Shown: piece by piece, positions 12,782 to 22,192 of the stretch
Position numbering within the stretch: position 1 is the stretch's first letter
Layout of the letters: each line of letters starts with the position of its first letter
NCBI GenBank assembly: GCA_004554105.1
Contig: SFNW01000011.1
Location: 1 to 25,510 of the forward strand
Direction of reading: 5' to 3'
Source: Clostridiales bacterium
Lineage (GTDB): Bacteria > Bacillota > Clostridia > Oscillospirales > CAG-272
Length of the DNA stretch: 25,510 nt
Notes under the pieces: model-generated
Seen by the model: the letters and a program-made list of their open reading frames with translations, nothing else
What the model was told of the DNA's origin: nothing
Databases searched by the model: none
Made by a program: the position numbers and the translations under genes

Positions 12782-14821
12782 ATGTTGCTTTTCGGAAAGT
12801 TGCGGGAGGAGTATCGCCTGCTTGATGCGGGCGAGGGCGAGGCTTTTGCCGCTCTGCTGTCCCCCGCCGTTCAAACCGCGGACCGCGATGCCGTATCGCT
12901 GACCGAAACCGCGCCGAACATCTGCGAGGGCTTCGGCTTTCGCACAGAGGACGCGGTGCGCGACTGCGGCGACGGACTCTTTGAGGTGACCCGCCGCGTG
13001 CGAAATACCGCCGCCGCGCCGCAGAGCGTCCAACTGATAACCACCCTGCGCGACGCCTTTGTGCGCACGCACTGGCTGATTCCCTGCGTCAACTACAACG
13101 GCAACGAATACGGCGAGGGCGACTACCCGCACGGCTTTGCGCGGGACGGCGAGCCGTGGGTCTTTGCCTACGACCGCACGGGAATCCCGTCCTGCTCGCT
13201 CTCCGAGGACGAAAGCCGCGCCGTCGCGCTCTTCGCCTCCGACCGCGACGAAACCTCGCTCACCTCGTCGGTTTCGGTCACCGAAAACGCGGACGGCAGT
13301 CTCGACCACAAAATTTTCTATCCTTATATAGAAGCGCCCTATTCCTACACCAACACGAACACTCTCTCCCCGCGCTATGACAGTTTTCTCGACTTTGCGC
13401 CGAACGAAGAAAAAATCTTTACCTTTTACGTCTTTCTCGGCAAGCCGAAATGGAAGAACTTCGGCACGGCGGCACTGCTCGACCGTGTCTGCGACCTCTT
13501 TCCGCTCGACCTTGCGCCGACCGTAATGCCCGAAAAACTGTGGGAGGTCGGCATTGCCTACATCGAGACGCTTGAGCGTGCATACGAGGGTAAGCGGCTG
13601 TTCGCCCTCGCGCGGCGCGCCGACTTCGGTGCACCCGAATTTTTGCCCGCACCCGCAAGCTTTGAAATCGGCTGGGCGGGTCAGGGCGCGCTGAACAGCC
13701 AGCTCTTCATTCTCGAATACATACGCACGAACAACCGAAAATACCTTGTCGCCGCGCTCGACAACCTCGACGCATGGGCGGAAAAGCAGGACGAAAACGG
13801 GCTGTTTCTCGCCCACTACGAATGGTATCCGAAGCCGGGCGAAGCGCCGTGGCGTCCCGCCGTCAGCGACTCGAAAATCATCGCCAATTTCCATGTGCAG
13901 GGCGGCATCGAAAACAAGGGCAAGGGCTGGTATCCCGAGGTCTGCAACCTCGGTTGGGGCGCGGCTTCCTTTGCGCGGTGCTACGCGCTGCTGCGCAAAA
14001 TCGGTATCGACAAGCCCGCCTACCTGACCTTTGCAAGGCGCACCTGCGACTTCTTCCTCGCGCATTATAACGACGAGGTCGGATTCGGCAAGTCCTTCCG
14101 CTTTGACGGCTCGTCCTTTGACGACACCGGCACCATCGGCGCGTTTGCCCTGCCCGCGCTGCTTGCGGTGTGGCGCGTCACGGGCGAGACGAAATACCTC
14201 GACGGTGCCAAGCGCGGACTCGACTTCTATATGCGCCGCGACGTCGACGCCTTTGCCTGCACGGCGGGCGCGATCGACTGCGCCTGCGTGGATAAGGAAA
14301 CCGTCTATCCGCTGCTGCTTGTCGCGCTCGACCTCTACGACGAGACAGGTGAAGCCAAGTACCTCGAAGCTGCGGAGAAATGCGGCTATTATTTCTTCTC
14401 GTGGGCGTATCACTACGACGCGCTCTATCCGCCGACCTCCGACTTCGCCCGCTACGGCTATCACACCAAGGGCGGCACGGCAGTCTCGGCACAGCATCAC
14501 GCCATCGACTCATGGGGTTCGCTCTTCGTGCCCGAATTTGAGCGCCTGTACCGCGCGACCGGCGACAAGCGCTGGCGCGACCGTGCGCGGGCACTCTGGC
14601 ACAACGCCACGCTCTGCATCGCGCTCGACGACGACACGGTCATCAACGGCACGCGCCGCCCGAAGGGCGGGCAGAACGAAGCCTTCTTCGGCTGCCGCTG
14701 GACGCGCTACCGCCCCGTTGAGGAGCGCGGTCACTTCAACAACTGGCTGATTTCCTGGGTCAACGCCTACCGTCTGTACACGATTCACAAGCTCGGCTTC
14801 GACGCCGAAGCGATTCGATAA
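12782..14821 (+). CDS. Probable six-hairpin (alpha/alpha-barrel) glycosidase, family unassigned
   Basis: The 679-residue protein has an N-terminal beta-rich part (about 1-240) and a C-terminal alpha-helical part made of repeating helix pairs. Examples are KYLVAALDNLDAWAEKQDENGLF, KYLDGAKRGLDFYMRR and KYLEAAEKCGYYFFSW, a pattern of the six-hairpin glycosidase superfamily. There is no signal peptide, so it is cytoplasmic. I cannot place it in a numbered GH family nor name its catalytic residues; a polysaccharide lyase or epimerase with this fold is possible. ATG 12782 has GGAGG 5 bases upstream, better than ATG 12746. It lies 13 bases before a GH2 beta-galactosidase, so the two probably act on one substrate. 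Confidence 0.7.
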   Translation: MLLFGKLREEYRLLDAGEGEAFAALLSPAVQTADRDAVSLTETAPNICEGFGFRTEDAVRDCGDGLFEVTRRVRNTAAAPQSVQLITTLRDAFVRTHWLIPCVNYNGNEYGEGDYPHGFARDGEPWVFAYDRTGIPSCSLSEDESRAVALFASDRDETSLTSSVSVTENADGSLDHKIFYPYIEAPYSYTNTNTLSPRYDSFLDFAPNEEKIFTFYVFLGKPKWKNFGTAALLDRVCDLFPLDLAPTVMPEKLWEVGIAYIETLERAYEGKRLFALARRADFGAPEFLPAPASFEIGWAGQGALNSQLFILEYIRTNNRKYLVAALDNLDAWAEKQDENGLFLAHYEWYPKPGEAPWRPAVSDSKIIANFHVQGGIENKGKGWYPEVCNLGWGAASFARCYALLRKIGIDKPAYLTFARRTCDFFLAHYNDEVGFGKSFRFDGSSFDDTGTIGAFALPALLAVWRVTGETKYLDGAKRGLDFYMRRDVDAFACTAGAIDCACVDKETVYPLLLVALDLYDETGEAKYLEAAEKCGYYFFSWAYHYDALYPPTSDFARYGYHTKGGTAVSAQHHAIDSWGSLFVPEFERLYRATGDKRWRDRARALWHNATLCIALDDDTVINGTRRPKGGQNEAFFGCRWTRYRPVEERGHFNNWLISWVNAYRLYTIHKLGFDAEAIR

Positions 14822-14834
14822 ACAAGGAGTTTCT

Positions 14835-17800
14835 ATGTCTCTTTTCAAGCCCTACCATACCGAACTCGACGCGATTCATATCGGCTGCGAAAAGCCGCAC
14901 GCCTATTTTATTCCCTATGAAAGCCGCGAGGGTGCGCTTCGCGGCGAGCGTGCGCAGAGCGCGTTTCTGAAAACGCTCTGCGGCAAGTGGGATTTCCGCT
15001 TCTTTGATTCCCCAAGTAAGATAGAAGCGCTCGACATTGCCGACTTTGACGCGATGCCCGCCGACAAAATCGACGTGCCCCGCTCGTGGGAGAACACCCT
15101 GCGCTACGATACGCCGAACTACACCAACACCGAATATCCCTTTCCCTGCGAGCCGCCGCGCGTTCCCGAAAAGAATCCCTGCGCACTCTACAGCCGCGAC
15201 TTTACGCTCGACGCGGGACAGCTTCGCGGCAAGGATGCGATTCTCACCTTCGAGGGCGTGTCCTCCTGCTTCTATGTCTGGGTCAACGATGCCTTCGTCG
15301 GCTACAGCGAGGTCTCGCACTGCACGAGCGAATTCAACATCACAAGCCGCCTTTCGGCGGGGAAGAACACGATTAAAGTCCTCGTCCTCAAATTCTGCGC
15401 CGCCTCCTACCTCGAGGACCAGGATATGTTCCGCGCGGCGGGCATCTTCCGCGAGGTCTATCTGCTTTTCCGCGACAAGCGGCGCATCACCGATTTGTTT
15501 GTCAGGTGCGCGCTTGCCGACGACTTTTCCGAAGCCGTCTTCACCGTGACCTTTACGGGAACGCTCCTGAAGAACGCGACCGCGCGTCTGCTCGCCGCCG
15601 ACGGCAGCGACACGGGCGCATCTGCACTCCGCACCGGCAAGACCGTCACCTTTACGCTGCCCGACCCGCTGCTCTGGTCGAGCGAAACCCCGAATCTCTA
15701 CACGGTCTATCTCGAAAACGGGCATGAGCATATCGCCGTCCGCGTCGGCGCACGGAAAATCGAGGTGCGCGACCGCGTCGTTTACATCAACGGGCGCAAG
15801 GTCAAAGCGCGCGGCGTCAACCGCCACGACAGCGACCCCGTCCTCGGCTACGCGACGCCGGTCGAACACATGCTGCGCGACCTCGCGATCCTCAAGCAGA
15901 ACAACGTCAACATGATCCGCACCAGCCACTACCCGAACGACCCGCGCTTCCCCGAGCTGTGCGACAAATACGGCTTCTACCTCGTCGACGAGGCAGACCT
16001 TGAGACGCACGGCTTCAACTACATCGAAAAATACGGTTGGGACTACTTATCCGACGACCCCGCGTGGGGCGCGAAATACCTTGACCGCGCGGTGCGCCTT
16101 GTCGAGCGCGACAAAAACCACCCCTCGGTCATTGTTTGGTCGCTCGGCAACGAATCGGGACTCGGCTGCAATCTCGTCAAGATGTCGAGGTGGATTCGCC
16201 GCCGCGACGACTCGCGCCTGCTCCACTACGAGGGTGCGAACAGCGATTACCTCGCCAAGCACAAAGACCGCCGCGACCTTCGCGGCATCGTCAACACCGA
16301 AAGCTACATGTACGCGCCCGTCCCCAAGCTCAAAGCCTATCTCGCAAGCGAAAGCGCGGCGTATCCGCTCTTCCTCTGCGAATACTGCCACGCAATGGGC
16401 AACGGCCCCGGCGACCTTGCGCCGTACACCGACGCGATTCTCGAGGACGACCGCTTCTTCGGCGGCTGTATCTGGGAATACTGCGACCACGCCGCACTGC
16501 TCGAGCCCGACGCGCTCCACCCGAAATACGGCTACGGCGGCAGCTTCGGCGACACGCCGAACGCGGGCAACTTCTGCATGGACGGCTTGGTCTACCCCGA
16601 CCGCCGTCTGCATACGGGTATGCTCGAGGTGCGCGAAGCGTATAAACCCTTCCGCATCGAGCCTGTCGACAAGGCGGCGGGCGTCTTCCGCCTGCGCAAT
16701 CTGCGAAACTTCACCGACACCTCGGACATCTCGCTGTTCTGGCGTATCGAGGTCGACGGGCTTGTGACCGACTCAGGGTTGCTCGACGGCTTCACCGTCC
16801 CGCCCGAAAAGCAAGCCGACTTTGCGATTCCCCTGCCCGCTCCCCTGCCCGCCGGCGCGGTCACGGCAGTCTTTGAAATCCGCACCAAAACCGCGGGTGC
16901 GCTCGTCCCCGCAAACCATCTTGTCGGGCAGACGCAGTTTGTTCTGCGGGACGACGTGGCGCTGCCGAAGCCCGCGCGCGCCGCGCGTGCGCCGCTCTGC
17001 ACCGAGGACGGCGAAAGCGTCTGCGTCCGCGTCGGCGAGACTGCCTATACCTTCGACCGTGCAAGCGGAATGCTCTGCCGCATTGAGTCGAATGGCGGCA
17101 CCCTGCTCGACCGCCCGATTTCGCTTGCGCTTGACCGTGCGCCGATGGACAACGACCGCTATATCAAGGTCAAATGGAATCTGCTCGGCATCGAAGCCGC
17201 CGAAACGGTCTGCGAGGGCTTTTGCATCGTCTCGCAGAGCAAAAACCGCGCCGTCCTCGCGGCAAAACTGCTGTGCAGTGCCAAGGGACAGCCGCTGCTT
17301 CGCGCCAAACTGACTTACACCGTGCGCGCGGACGGCAGTATCGGCTTCGACCTCGACGCACGCATTCCCGACCGCGGCATTCGCTACTACCCGCGGCTCG
17401 GTATCTGCTTCCCGCTCGTCGGCGAGCTTGAAAACCTGCGCTACTTCGGCTACGGTCCGCAGGAAAGCTACATTGACAAACGCCTTGCGGCGCGGCTCGG
17501 CGCGTTCCGCACGACCGTCACCGCAAATCACGAGCCCTATCTGCGCCCGCAGGAAAACGGCGCACATTTCGGCACGTCCTACGCCGCGCTGACAAACGCG
17601 GCGGGCGCGGGACTGGTTGTCACAAAGCAAAGTGCGTCCTTCTCCTTTAACGCCTCGCATTTTTCGGTCGCCGCACTGCGCGGCGCCGCCTACGAGCATG
17701 ACCTCGTCCCCGAGTCCGTGACCTATCTCACGGTAGACCTTTGGCAGAGCGGCTGCGGCTCCAACTCCTGCGGTCCCGTCCTCGACGAAGCCTATCAGCT

Positions 17801-17879
17801 CAAGGCGGGCAAGCACCGGTTCGCCTTTTCGCTCGCCCCCTGCTTCGCAAACGAGCTGCCGCTTTCGCAAACCGACTGA
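14835..17879 (+). CDS. lacZ: Glycoside hydrolase family 2 beta-galactosidase (LacZ type)
   Basis: The 1014-residue protein has the size and five-domain order of large LacZ enzymes. It has an N-terminal jelly-roll (SRDFTLDAGQL, VWVNDAFVGYSEVSH), immunoglobulin-like domains, a TIM barrel and the C-terminal small-chain domain (YFGYGPQESYIDKR). The acid/base is Glu440 in VWSLGNESG and the nucleophile Glu516 in LCEYCHAMGNGPG; their 76-residue spacing equals that of E. coli LacZ. RTSHYPNDPRFPELCDKYG is also diagnostic. No signal peptide, so it acts in the cytoplasm on imported galactosides; other beta-glycosidic specificity cannot be excluded. AAGGAG lies upstream of the ATG, 13 bases after the glycosidase stop. 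Confidence 0.95.
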   Translation: MSLFKPYHTELDAIHIGCEKPHAYFIPYESREGALRGERAQSAFLKTLCGKWDFRFFDSPSKIEALDIADFDAMPADKIDVPRSWENTLRYDTPNYTNTEYPFPCEPPRVPEKNPCALYSRDFTLDAGQLRGKDAILTFEGVSSCFYVWVNDAFVGYSEVSHCTSEFNITSRLSAGKNTIKVLVLKFCAASYLEDQDMFRAAGIFREVYLLFRDKRRITDLFVRCALADDFSEAVFTVTFTGTLLKNATARLLAADGSDTGASALRTGKTVTFTLPDPLLWSSETPNLYTVYLENGHEHIAVRVGARKIEVRDRVVYINGRKVKARGVNRHDSDPVLGYATPVEHMLRDLAILKQNNVNMIRTSHYPNDPRFPELCDKYGFYLVDEADLETHGFNYIEKYGWDYLSDDPAWGAKYLDRAVRLVERDKNHPSVIVWSLGNESGLGCNLVKMSRWIRRRDDSRLLHYEGANSDYLAKHKDRRDLRGIVNTESYMYAPVPKLKAYLASESAAYPLFLCEYCHAMGNGPGDLAPYTDAILEDDRFFGGCIWEYCDHAALLEPDALHPKYGYGGSFGDTPNAGNFCMDGLVYPDRRLHTGMLEVREAYKPFRIEPVDKAAGVFRLRNLRNFTDTSDISLFWRIEVDGLVTDSGLLDGFTVPPEKQADFAIPLPAPLPAGAVTAVFEIRTKTAGALVPANHLVGQTQFVLRDDVALPKPARAARAPLCTEDGESVCVRVGETAYTFDRASGMLCRIESNGGTLLDRPISLALDRAPMDNDRYIKVKWNLLGIEAAETVCEGFCIVSQSKNRAVLAAKLLCSAKGQPLLRAKLTYTVRADGSIGFDLDARIPDRGIRYYPRLGICFPLVGELENLRYFGYGPQESYIDKRLAARLGAFRTTVTANHEPYLRPQENGAHFGTSYAALTNAAGAGLVVTKQSASFSFNASHFSVAALRGAAYEHDLVPESVTYLTVDLWQSGCGSNSCGPVLDEAYQLKAGKHRFAFSLAPCFANELPLSQTD

Positions 17880-17935
17880 AAAGCATTCGGCGCTTTTGTG
17901 AATCATGACCAAAACGGCGAAAAACTTCTAACTTT

Positions 17936-17991
17936 TTGTCCGATTGTCCCCTGCAAATTGTCTTGTTTGCACCCGCTTCCCGCGCTACAAT
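17936..17991 (+). promoter_or_regulatory. Promoter of the AraC-type regulator with repeats upstream
   Basis: -35 TTGTTT (17963-17968), 17-base spacer, -10 TACAAT (17986-17991). The inverted repeat TGCAAA-8-TTTGCA (17952-17971) overlaps the -35 box. TTGTC occurs three times at 17936, 17944 and 17958. These could be binding sites for the AraC protein or another regulator. A small AAAAGC/GCTTTT hairpin at 17879-17897 may weakly terminate lacZ transcription. Confidence 0.65.
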
Positions 17992-18030
17992 AGAATCGGA
18001 GCATAAGTCCGAAGAAAGGTAGGTGATCCC

Positions 18031-18843
18031 ATGCTTCGGGAAGAATATAAACTAAGCGGCGAGCGGCTGCCCGGGCTGAATCCGGTCGCCTACGGGCAGG
18101 AAAAATGCGCACCCGGCTTCCGCGTCGATGTGCCGCGCCCGTACTGGCTGCTGCATTTCGTGCTGTCGGGCAAGGGGCACTTCTCGACGGGAAGCGCGAC
18201 CTACGAGGTACACCCCTCGCAGATTTTTGTCATTCGCCCGCATCAGACGCACGTCTATACCGCCGACGAAAAAGACCCGTGGCACTATCTTTGGGTCTGC
18301 TTTGACAGCGACATCGACCTCTCCGAGCTGCTCGACGTCGACGTCATCACCGCGCCCGCCTGCGGCAGCATCTTTTCCGCCTGCCTCGAGGCAACGGGGC
18401 TCGACAGCGGCAAGCGCGAATTTCTCTCGGGCAAACTGTGGGAGCTTGTCAGCGCCCTGCGCCGCCTGCGCGAGGGCAGTGCCGAGCGGCTCAGCCCCTA
18501 TGTCGTCGGCGCAAAGCGCTATATCGAGCAAAACTACATGAAAGGCATCAAGGTGACCGACATCGCGCGGGCACTGAATCTTGACCGCAGCTATTTCAGC
18601 ACGGTCTTCCGACGCGAAACCGGCATGTCCCCGCAGCAATATCTTGCCGAATACCGGCTTGAACGCGCCGCGCACCGTCTTGTCGCCGAGGGCGACTCGG
18701 TTGCATCGGCGGCGTATCTGTCGGGCTACGGCGACATCGTCAATTTTTCCAGACGCTTCAAGGCGCATTTCGGCACCGCGCCGAGCAAATACCGCGAAAT
18801 GATTCTGCAGCACGAGGAAAACGGCCACGCGCAGCGGAAATAA
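18031..18843 (+). CDS. AraC-family transcriptional regulator with N-terminal cupin-like domain
   Basis: The 270-residue protein has an N-terminal sugar-sensing beta barrel (WLLHFVLSGKGHFSTG, VIRPHQTHVYTADEKDPWHY with typical histidines). A C-terminal pair of helix-turn-helix motifs follows at about residues 168-262 (VTDIARALNLDRSYFSTVFR, then LSGYGDIVNFSRRFKAHFG), with the AraC signature. It probably activates the surrounding sugar-use genes on sensing an inducer; the inducer is unknown. It has its own promoter. The ATG at 18031 is preceded by AGGTAGG-like sequence. Confidence 0.93.
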   Translation: MLREEYKLSGERLPGLNPVAYGQEKCAPGFRVDVPRPYWLLHFVLSGKGHFSTGSATYEVHPSQIFVIRPHQTHVYTADEKDPWHYLWVCFDSDIDLSELLDVDVITAPACGSIFSACLEATGLDSGKREFLSGKLWELVSALRRLREGSAERLSPYVVGAKRYIEQNYMKGIKVTDIARALNLDRSYFSTVFRRETGMSPQQYLAEYRLERAAHRLVAEGDSVASAAYLSGYGDIVNFSRRFKAHFGTAPSKYREMILQHEENGHAQRK

Positions 18844-18899
18844 CCCAACCGAAGCACAAACTTTTGATATATTCTGTGAAAGAGAGAAAGGAAAACGCT

Positions 18900-20393
18900 A
18901 TGAAAAACCGCAAGAAACTTTTGGCGGCGGCTCTTGCCGCGGTAACGCTCTCGGCGACGTTTCTGTCGTGCGGCGAGCCGAACACACCCGCGACAACGAC
19001 CGAGCCGCCCGCGACGAGCGACACGACCGAAGTAACCGAAGCCGAATTCGTCCCGACCGGCGAAAAATACGGCGGTGAATTTACGATTCTCGTCTCGGGC
19101 AAAACACCGAACAGCAACTTCGCGTTCAAGACCTTTGACGAGACAGACACCGACCGCTCAACCCTTGACGAAGCCGTCTACCGCCGCATGAAGACCGTCG
19201 AGGAGCTGTACGGCATCAAGTTCAACATCATCGAGGACATGGGCGGCGAAAATCAGGCGTACACCAAGCTGCTGACGGCGGCAACCGCCGCAAACAACGA
19301 CTACGACGCCGCAGTCGTCGCCGCCTACGACGCCGTTCCGCTTGCCTCCGCCTCCGCGCTCTGCGAGCTCGGCGGCGTCGAAACCATTCATCTCGATAAA
19401 GACCGTTGGGACCAAAGAGCAAACGAGGATCTGAAGATTCGCGGACTGATGTACTTCTCGACCGGCGACATCGACTTCTGGGACGATATGCAGCAGAACG
19501 TCGTCGCGTTCAACAAGCAGGTCAAGCGCGACCTCAACATCGAGGACGACTTCTATGAGATTGTCGCGGACGGCAAGTGGTCGCTCGACAAACTCGCCGA
19601 ATACGCAAAACTCGCGACCGAGGACTTAAACTCGGACAGCGTGATGGATATGTCCGACAAGTTCGGCATCATCACCTGGGACGACTCGATTTACGCGGTC
19701 TTTGAGGGCAGCGGCGAGCGCGTCGTCACCGCCGCCGCCGACGGCTCGCTCGAACTGACGCTGACCGGCAGCGAACGCATCGTCGACGTGCTTTCGAAAT
19801 ACACCGACATCTGCTTCGGCGGCGACGCCATCAACTATCAGCGCAGCCCCAACACCTCGCAGCAGGCAATCGAAATGTTCTCGGGCAACCGCGCGCTCTT
19901 CATTCTCGGCAGACTCCAGTCGCTCGACAACTACCGTAACATGGACACCGACTACGGCATTCTGCCCTACCCGAAGTATGAGGAGGCGCAGAGCGACTAC
20001 CACACCGCCGCATCGCCCTACCACATGACCTTCTTCTGCATTCCGGCAAGCGCCGCCGACCCCGAAAAGTCGGGCGCGGTGCTTGACGCGCTCGCCTATT
20101 ACGGCAGCGAGCTGCTGACCCCCGCATACTACGAAAAGACGCTGACCGGTCAGTATTTCCGCGATGAGGACAGTGCCGCAACGCTGGAACTGATGGCGTC
20201 GACCCGCGCCTACGACATCGGGCTTTATGTTCAGCCCGCCAACATCAACAAGCAACTCATCTTCCTGTTCCGCGAAGGCTCGAAATCCTTCGCCTCCACC
20301 TTCGACAGCTACGCCGACGCCGCAAAGAAGGCACTTGAAACGCTCGATATGACCTTTGCACTCGCGGCGGAAGAACGAAACGCCGAAAAATAA
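18900..20393 (+). CDS. Extracellular solute-binding lipoprotein (ABC importer type)
   Basis: The 497-residue protein begins with a lipoprotein signal (KKLLAAALAAVTLSATFLSC, lipid-modified Cys24). A Thr/Pro/Glu-rich linker (about 25-45) follows, then a family 1-like sugar-binding fold (EEFTI-type start GGEFTILVSG, YGILPYPKYEEAQ near residue 355). Such proteins deliver oligosaccharides to a membrane permease; no permease or ATPase gene is in the window, so the transporter must lie elsewhere. ATG 18900 has AAAGGA 7 bases upstream; a longer frame to 18864 is disfavoured. An extended -10 TGA-TATATT (18868-18873) may be a weak promoter; otherwise it is co-transcribed with the AraC gene 56 bases upstream. 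Confidence 0.85.
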   Translation: MKNRKKLLAAALAAVTLSATFLSCGEPNTPATTTEPPATSDTTEVTEAEFVPTGEKYGGEFTILVSGKTPNSNFAFKTFDETDTDRSTLDEAVYRRMKTVEELYGIKFNIIEDMGGENQAYTKLLTAATAANNDYDAAVVAAYDAVPLASASALCELGGVETIHLDKDRWDQRANEDLKIRGLMYFSTGDIDFWDDMQQNVVAFNKQVKRDLNIEDDFYEIVADGKWSLDKLAEYAKLATEDLNSDSVMDMSDKFGIITWDDSIYAVFEGSGERVVTAAADGSLELTLTGSERIVDVLSKYTDICFGGDAINYQRSPNTSQQAIEMFSGNRALFILGRLQSLDNYRNMDTDYGILPYPKYEEAQSDYHTAASPYHMTFFCIPASAADPEKSGAVLDALAYYGSELLTPAYYEKTLTGQYFRDEDSAATLELMASTRAYDIGLYVQPANINKQLIFLFREGSKSFASTFDSYADAAKKALETLDMTFALAAEERNAEK

Positions 20394-20466
20394 GCGCATT
20401 TCCCCTGTTTGTCTGTATGAAACCAAGCGCGCGCTCCGCCGCGCATCAAGAAAGGAAGGCTTCCCT

Positions 20467-22122
20467 ATGAAAAACATTCGTGTACTGATTCTTTCGCTCT
20501 GCATGATGCTTGCACTCTGCCTGTTTGCATTTGCAGCCTCAGCCGCAGACGTCGTCTATGTCAAGGACGGCGGAAACGGCAACGGCTCGAGCGCAGACGC
20601 CGCATTCGGCGACCTCGCCGACGCGATGGCGGCACTGAAAAACGGCGGTACGATCGTCCTCGCGGGCGACTGCTCGGTCGAAAAATCCGCAAACTTCGAT
20701 TCCGCAGCCAAGGCGTTCACTGCGCCCGCGACCAACGGCACGGTCATCATCACGTCCTCCGATAACGGAAAAAACACCGGCGCAAGACTGATTTTCCCCG
20801 ACGCCGCGCGCTTCTTCTGCACCGGCAACACGACCTTTGAGAACATCACCTTCTACAATGCAAATAACAAGACGCTTGTCATGGCGGGCAGATTCTTTGA
20901 GCTGACCTTCGGCAAGGGCGTCGTCATGTCGAATATCGAGGTCCACGTCGTCGGCGGCATGGAGCATACCAACGCCATCGTTTCGGTGCCCGACGACGAC
21001 TATTCCAAGGACGCGCACCTCACTCTGCTCTCCGGTAAATACGCCGAGGTCACGGGTCTCGGCAGAAACACCGGCAAAGCGGCGGGCGGCAGAGCCGATT
21101 ACTCCGGCACGGCATACATCACGATCGGCGGCGACGCAACGGTTGACAAGGTCTTCGGCGCATTCCGCTGGGGCTCCAAGACGCAGACCTCCGGCAATGT
21201 CAACATCACGCTTGACGGCGGCGCAGTCACCAACTTTGTTACCGGCTGCGGCTCCGAAAAAATCACCTACACCTGCGATGTAACGATTACGCTCACCGAA
21301 AACTTCCTGCCCGGCAACTACATTACCGCCGTGACGCCCGGTTGGTCGACCGCAAACGTCTGGCACGGGATTACGGGCGGCCCCGCCTACGGCAAGGACT
21401 ATGTCAACTACGGCACGGCCACGCTTGACCTCTCGCGCGCCCAAAACGTGAAGGACGGCTGGCTTGAAAAATGCGTCAACCTCGATTCCTTTGACACGGT
21501 GATTCCCTTCGACCCCTCCAAAGTACCCGAGGACAGCGGCTCGCAGGAAACCGAGTCGAAGTTCAAGGCGACCCGCAGCTATGCGGAGCAGTTTACCGAC
21601 GTCACGACGGCGCACTGGTTCCACCCCTATGTCAAGACCGCGTATGAATACGCGCTGGCAAACGGCACTTCGGCAAGCAAGTTCTCGCCCGACGACAAAT
21701 TCACTGTCGCGCAGGCACTGACTGCGGCGGCAAACATTCACACCGCCTACACCGGAAACACCGTCCGCGCGGCGGCAGCGGGCGAAGCGTGGTATACCCC
21801 CTATGTCGAATACTGCGTCGAAAACGGCATTATCTATGCAAATCAGTTCTCCGACCTGAACAAGAACATCTCCCGCGGCGACATGGCAATCGTCTTTGCC
21901 AACATCCTCCCCGACGAGGAGTATGAGGCGGTCCGCAGCGGCAAGCTGCCCGACGTCGGCGCGGCACTCCCGTCCTACGTCTCGATCATGCGGCTCTACA
22001 ATGCGGGCATCGTCGGCGGCGACGCCGGCACCGGAAACTTCCGCCCGAACGACGAAATTTCGCGTGCCGAGGCCTGCGTCATCTTCACGCGCATCGCAGC
22101 GCCCGAATTCCGTCAGAAATAA
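20467..22122 (+). CDS. Secreted beta-helix protein with three C-terminal SLH domains
   Basis: The 551-residue protein has a Sec signal peptide (ILSLCMMLALCLFAFAASA, cleavage before ADVVYV). Residues about 28-360 form a beta-helix-like module that starts VVYVKDGGNGNGSSADAAFG and has the GGTIVLAGDCSV step; the next protein carries three copies of this module. Residues about 376-551 hold three S-layer homology domains (FTDVTTAHWFHPYVKTAYEY; WYTPYVEYCVENGIIY; LYNAGIVGGDAGTGNFRPND), which anchor proteins to pyruvylated cell-wall polymer. No catalytic residues are evident; it may be a binding or scaffold protein. ATG 20467 has GGAAGG 7 bases upstream; the frame reaching back to 20356 lacks a signal there. 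Confidence 0.85.
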   Translation: MKNIRVLILSLCMMLALCLFAFAASAADVVYVKDGGNGNGSSADAAFGDLADAMAALKNGGTIVLAGDCSVEKSANFDSAAKAFTAPATNGTVIITSSDNGKNTGARLIFPDAARFFCTGNTTFENITFYNANNKTLVMAGRFFELTFGKGVVMSNIEVHVVGGMEHTNAIVSVPDDDYSKDAHLTLLSGKYAEVTGLGRNTGKAAGGRADYSGTAYITIGGDATVDKVFGAFRWGSKTQTSGNVNITLDGGAVTNFVTGCGSEKITYTCDVTITLTENFLPGNYITAVTPGWSTANVWHGITGGPAYGKDYVNYGTATLDLSRAQNVKDGWLEKCVNLDSFDTVIPFDPSKVPEDSGSQETESKFKATRSYAEQFTDVTTAHWFHPYVKTAYEYALANGTSASKFSPDDKFTVAQALTAAANIHTAYTGNTVRAAAAGEAWYTPYVEYCVENGIIYANQFSDLNKNISRGDMAIVFANILPDEEYEAVRSGKLPDVGAALPSYVSIMRLYNAGIVGGDAGTGNFRPNDEISRAEACVIFTRIAAPEFRQK

Positions 22123-22135
22123 GAAATGATTCAGA

Positions 22136-22155
22136 CGAAAAAGCAAGCTTTTTCG
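22136..22155 (+). terminator. Hairpin between the SLH gene and the GH43 gene, possible attenuator
   Basis: CGAAAAAGC-AA-GCTTTTTCG is a perfect 9-bp inverted repeat 14 bases after the SLH stop codon. No T tract follows, so termination would be partial at best; it could reduce expression of the following large gene or stabilise the upstream mRNA. Confidence 0.45.
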
Positions 22156-22192
22156 ACCGGTGTTACCCCCTTTTAAGGAAAGGACTTAACCT

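Noticed and set aside
12725..14500. 591-codon minus-strand open frame opposite the six-hairpin glycosidase
   Set aside because: Antisense shadow created by strong GC bias at third codon positions; composition is Arg/Val/Gly-rich without domain motifs, while the plus-strand gene has promoters, GGAGG site and a fold pattern.
20539..22146. 535-codon minus-strand open frame opposite the SLH protein
   Set aside because: The plus strand encodes a signal peptide and three SLH domains; the antisense frame has no recognisable features.
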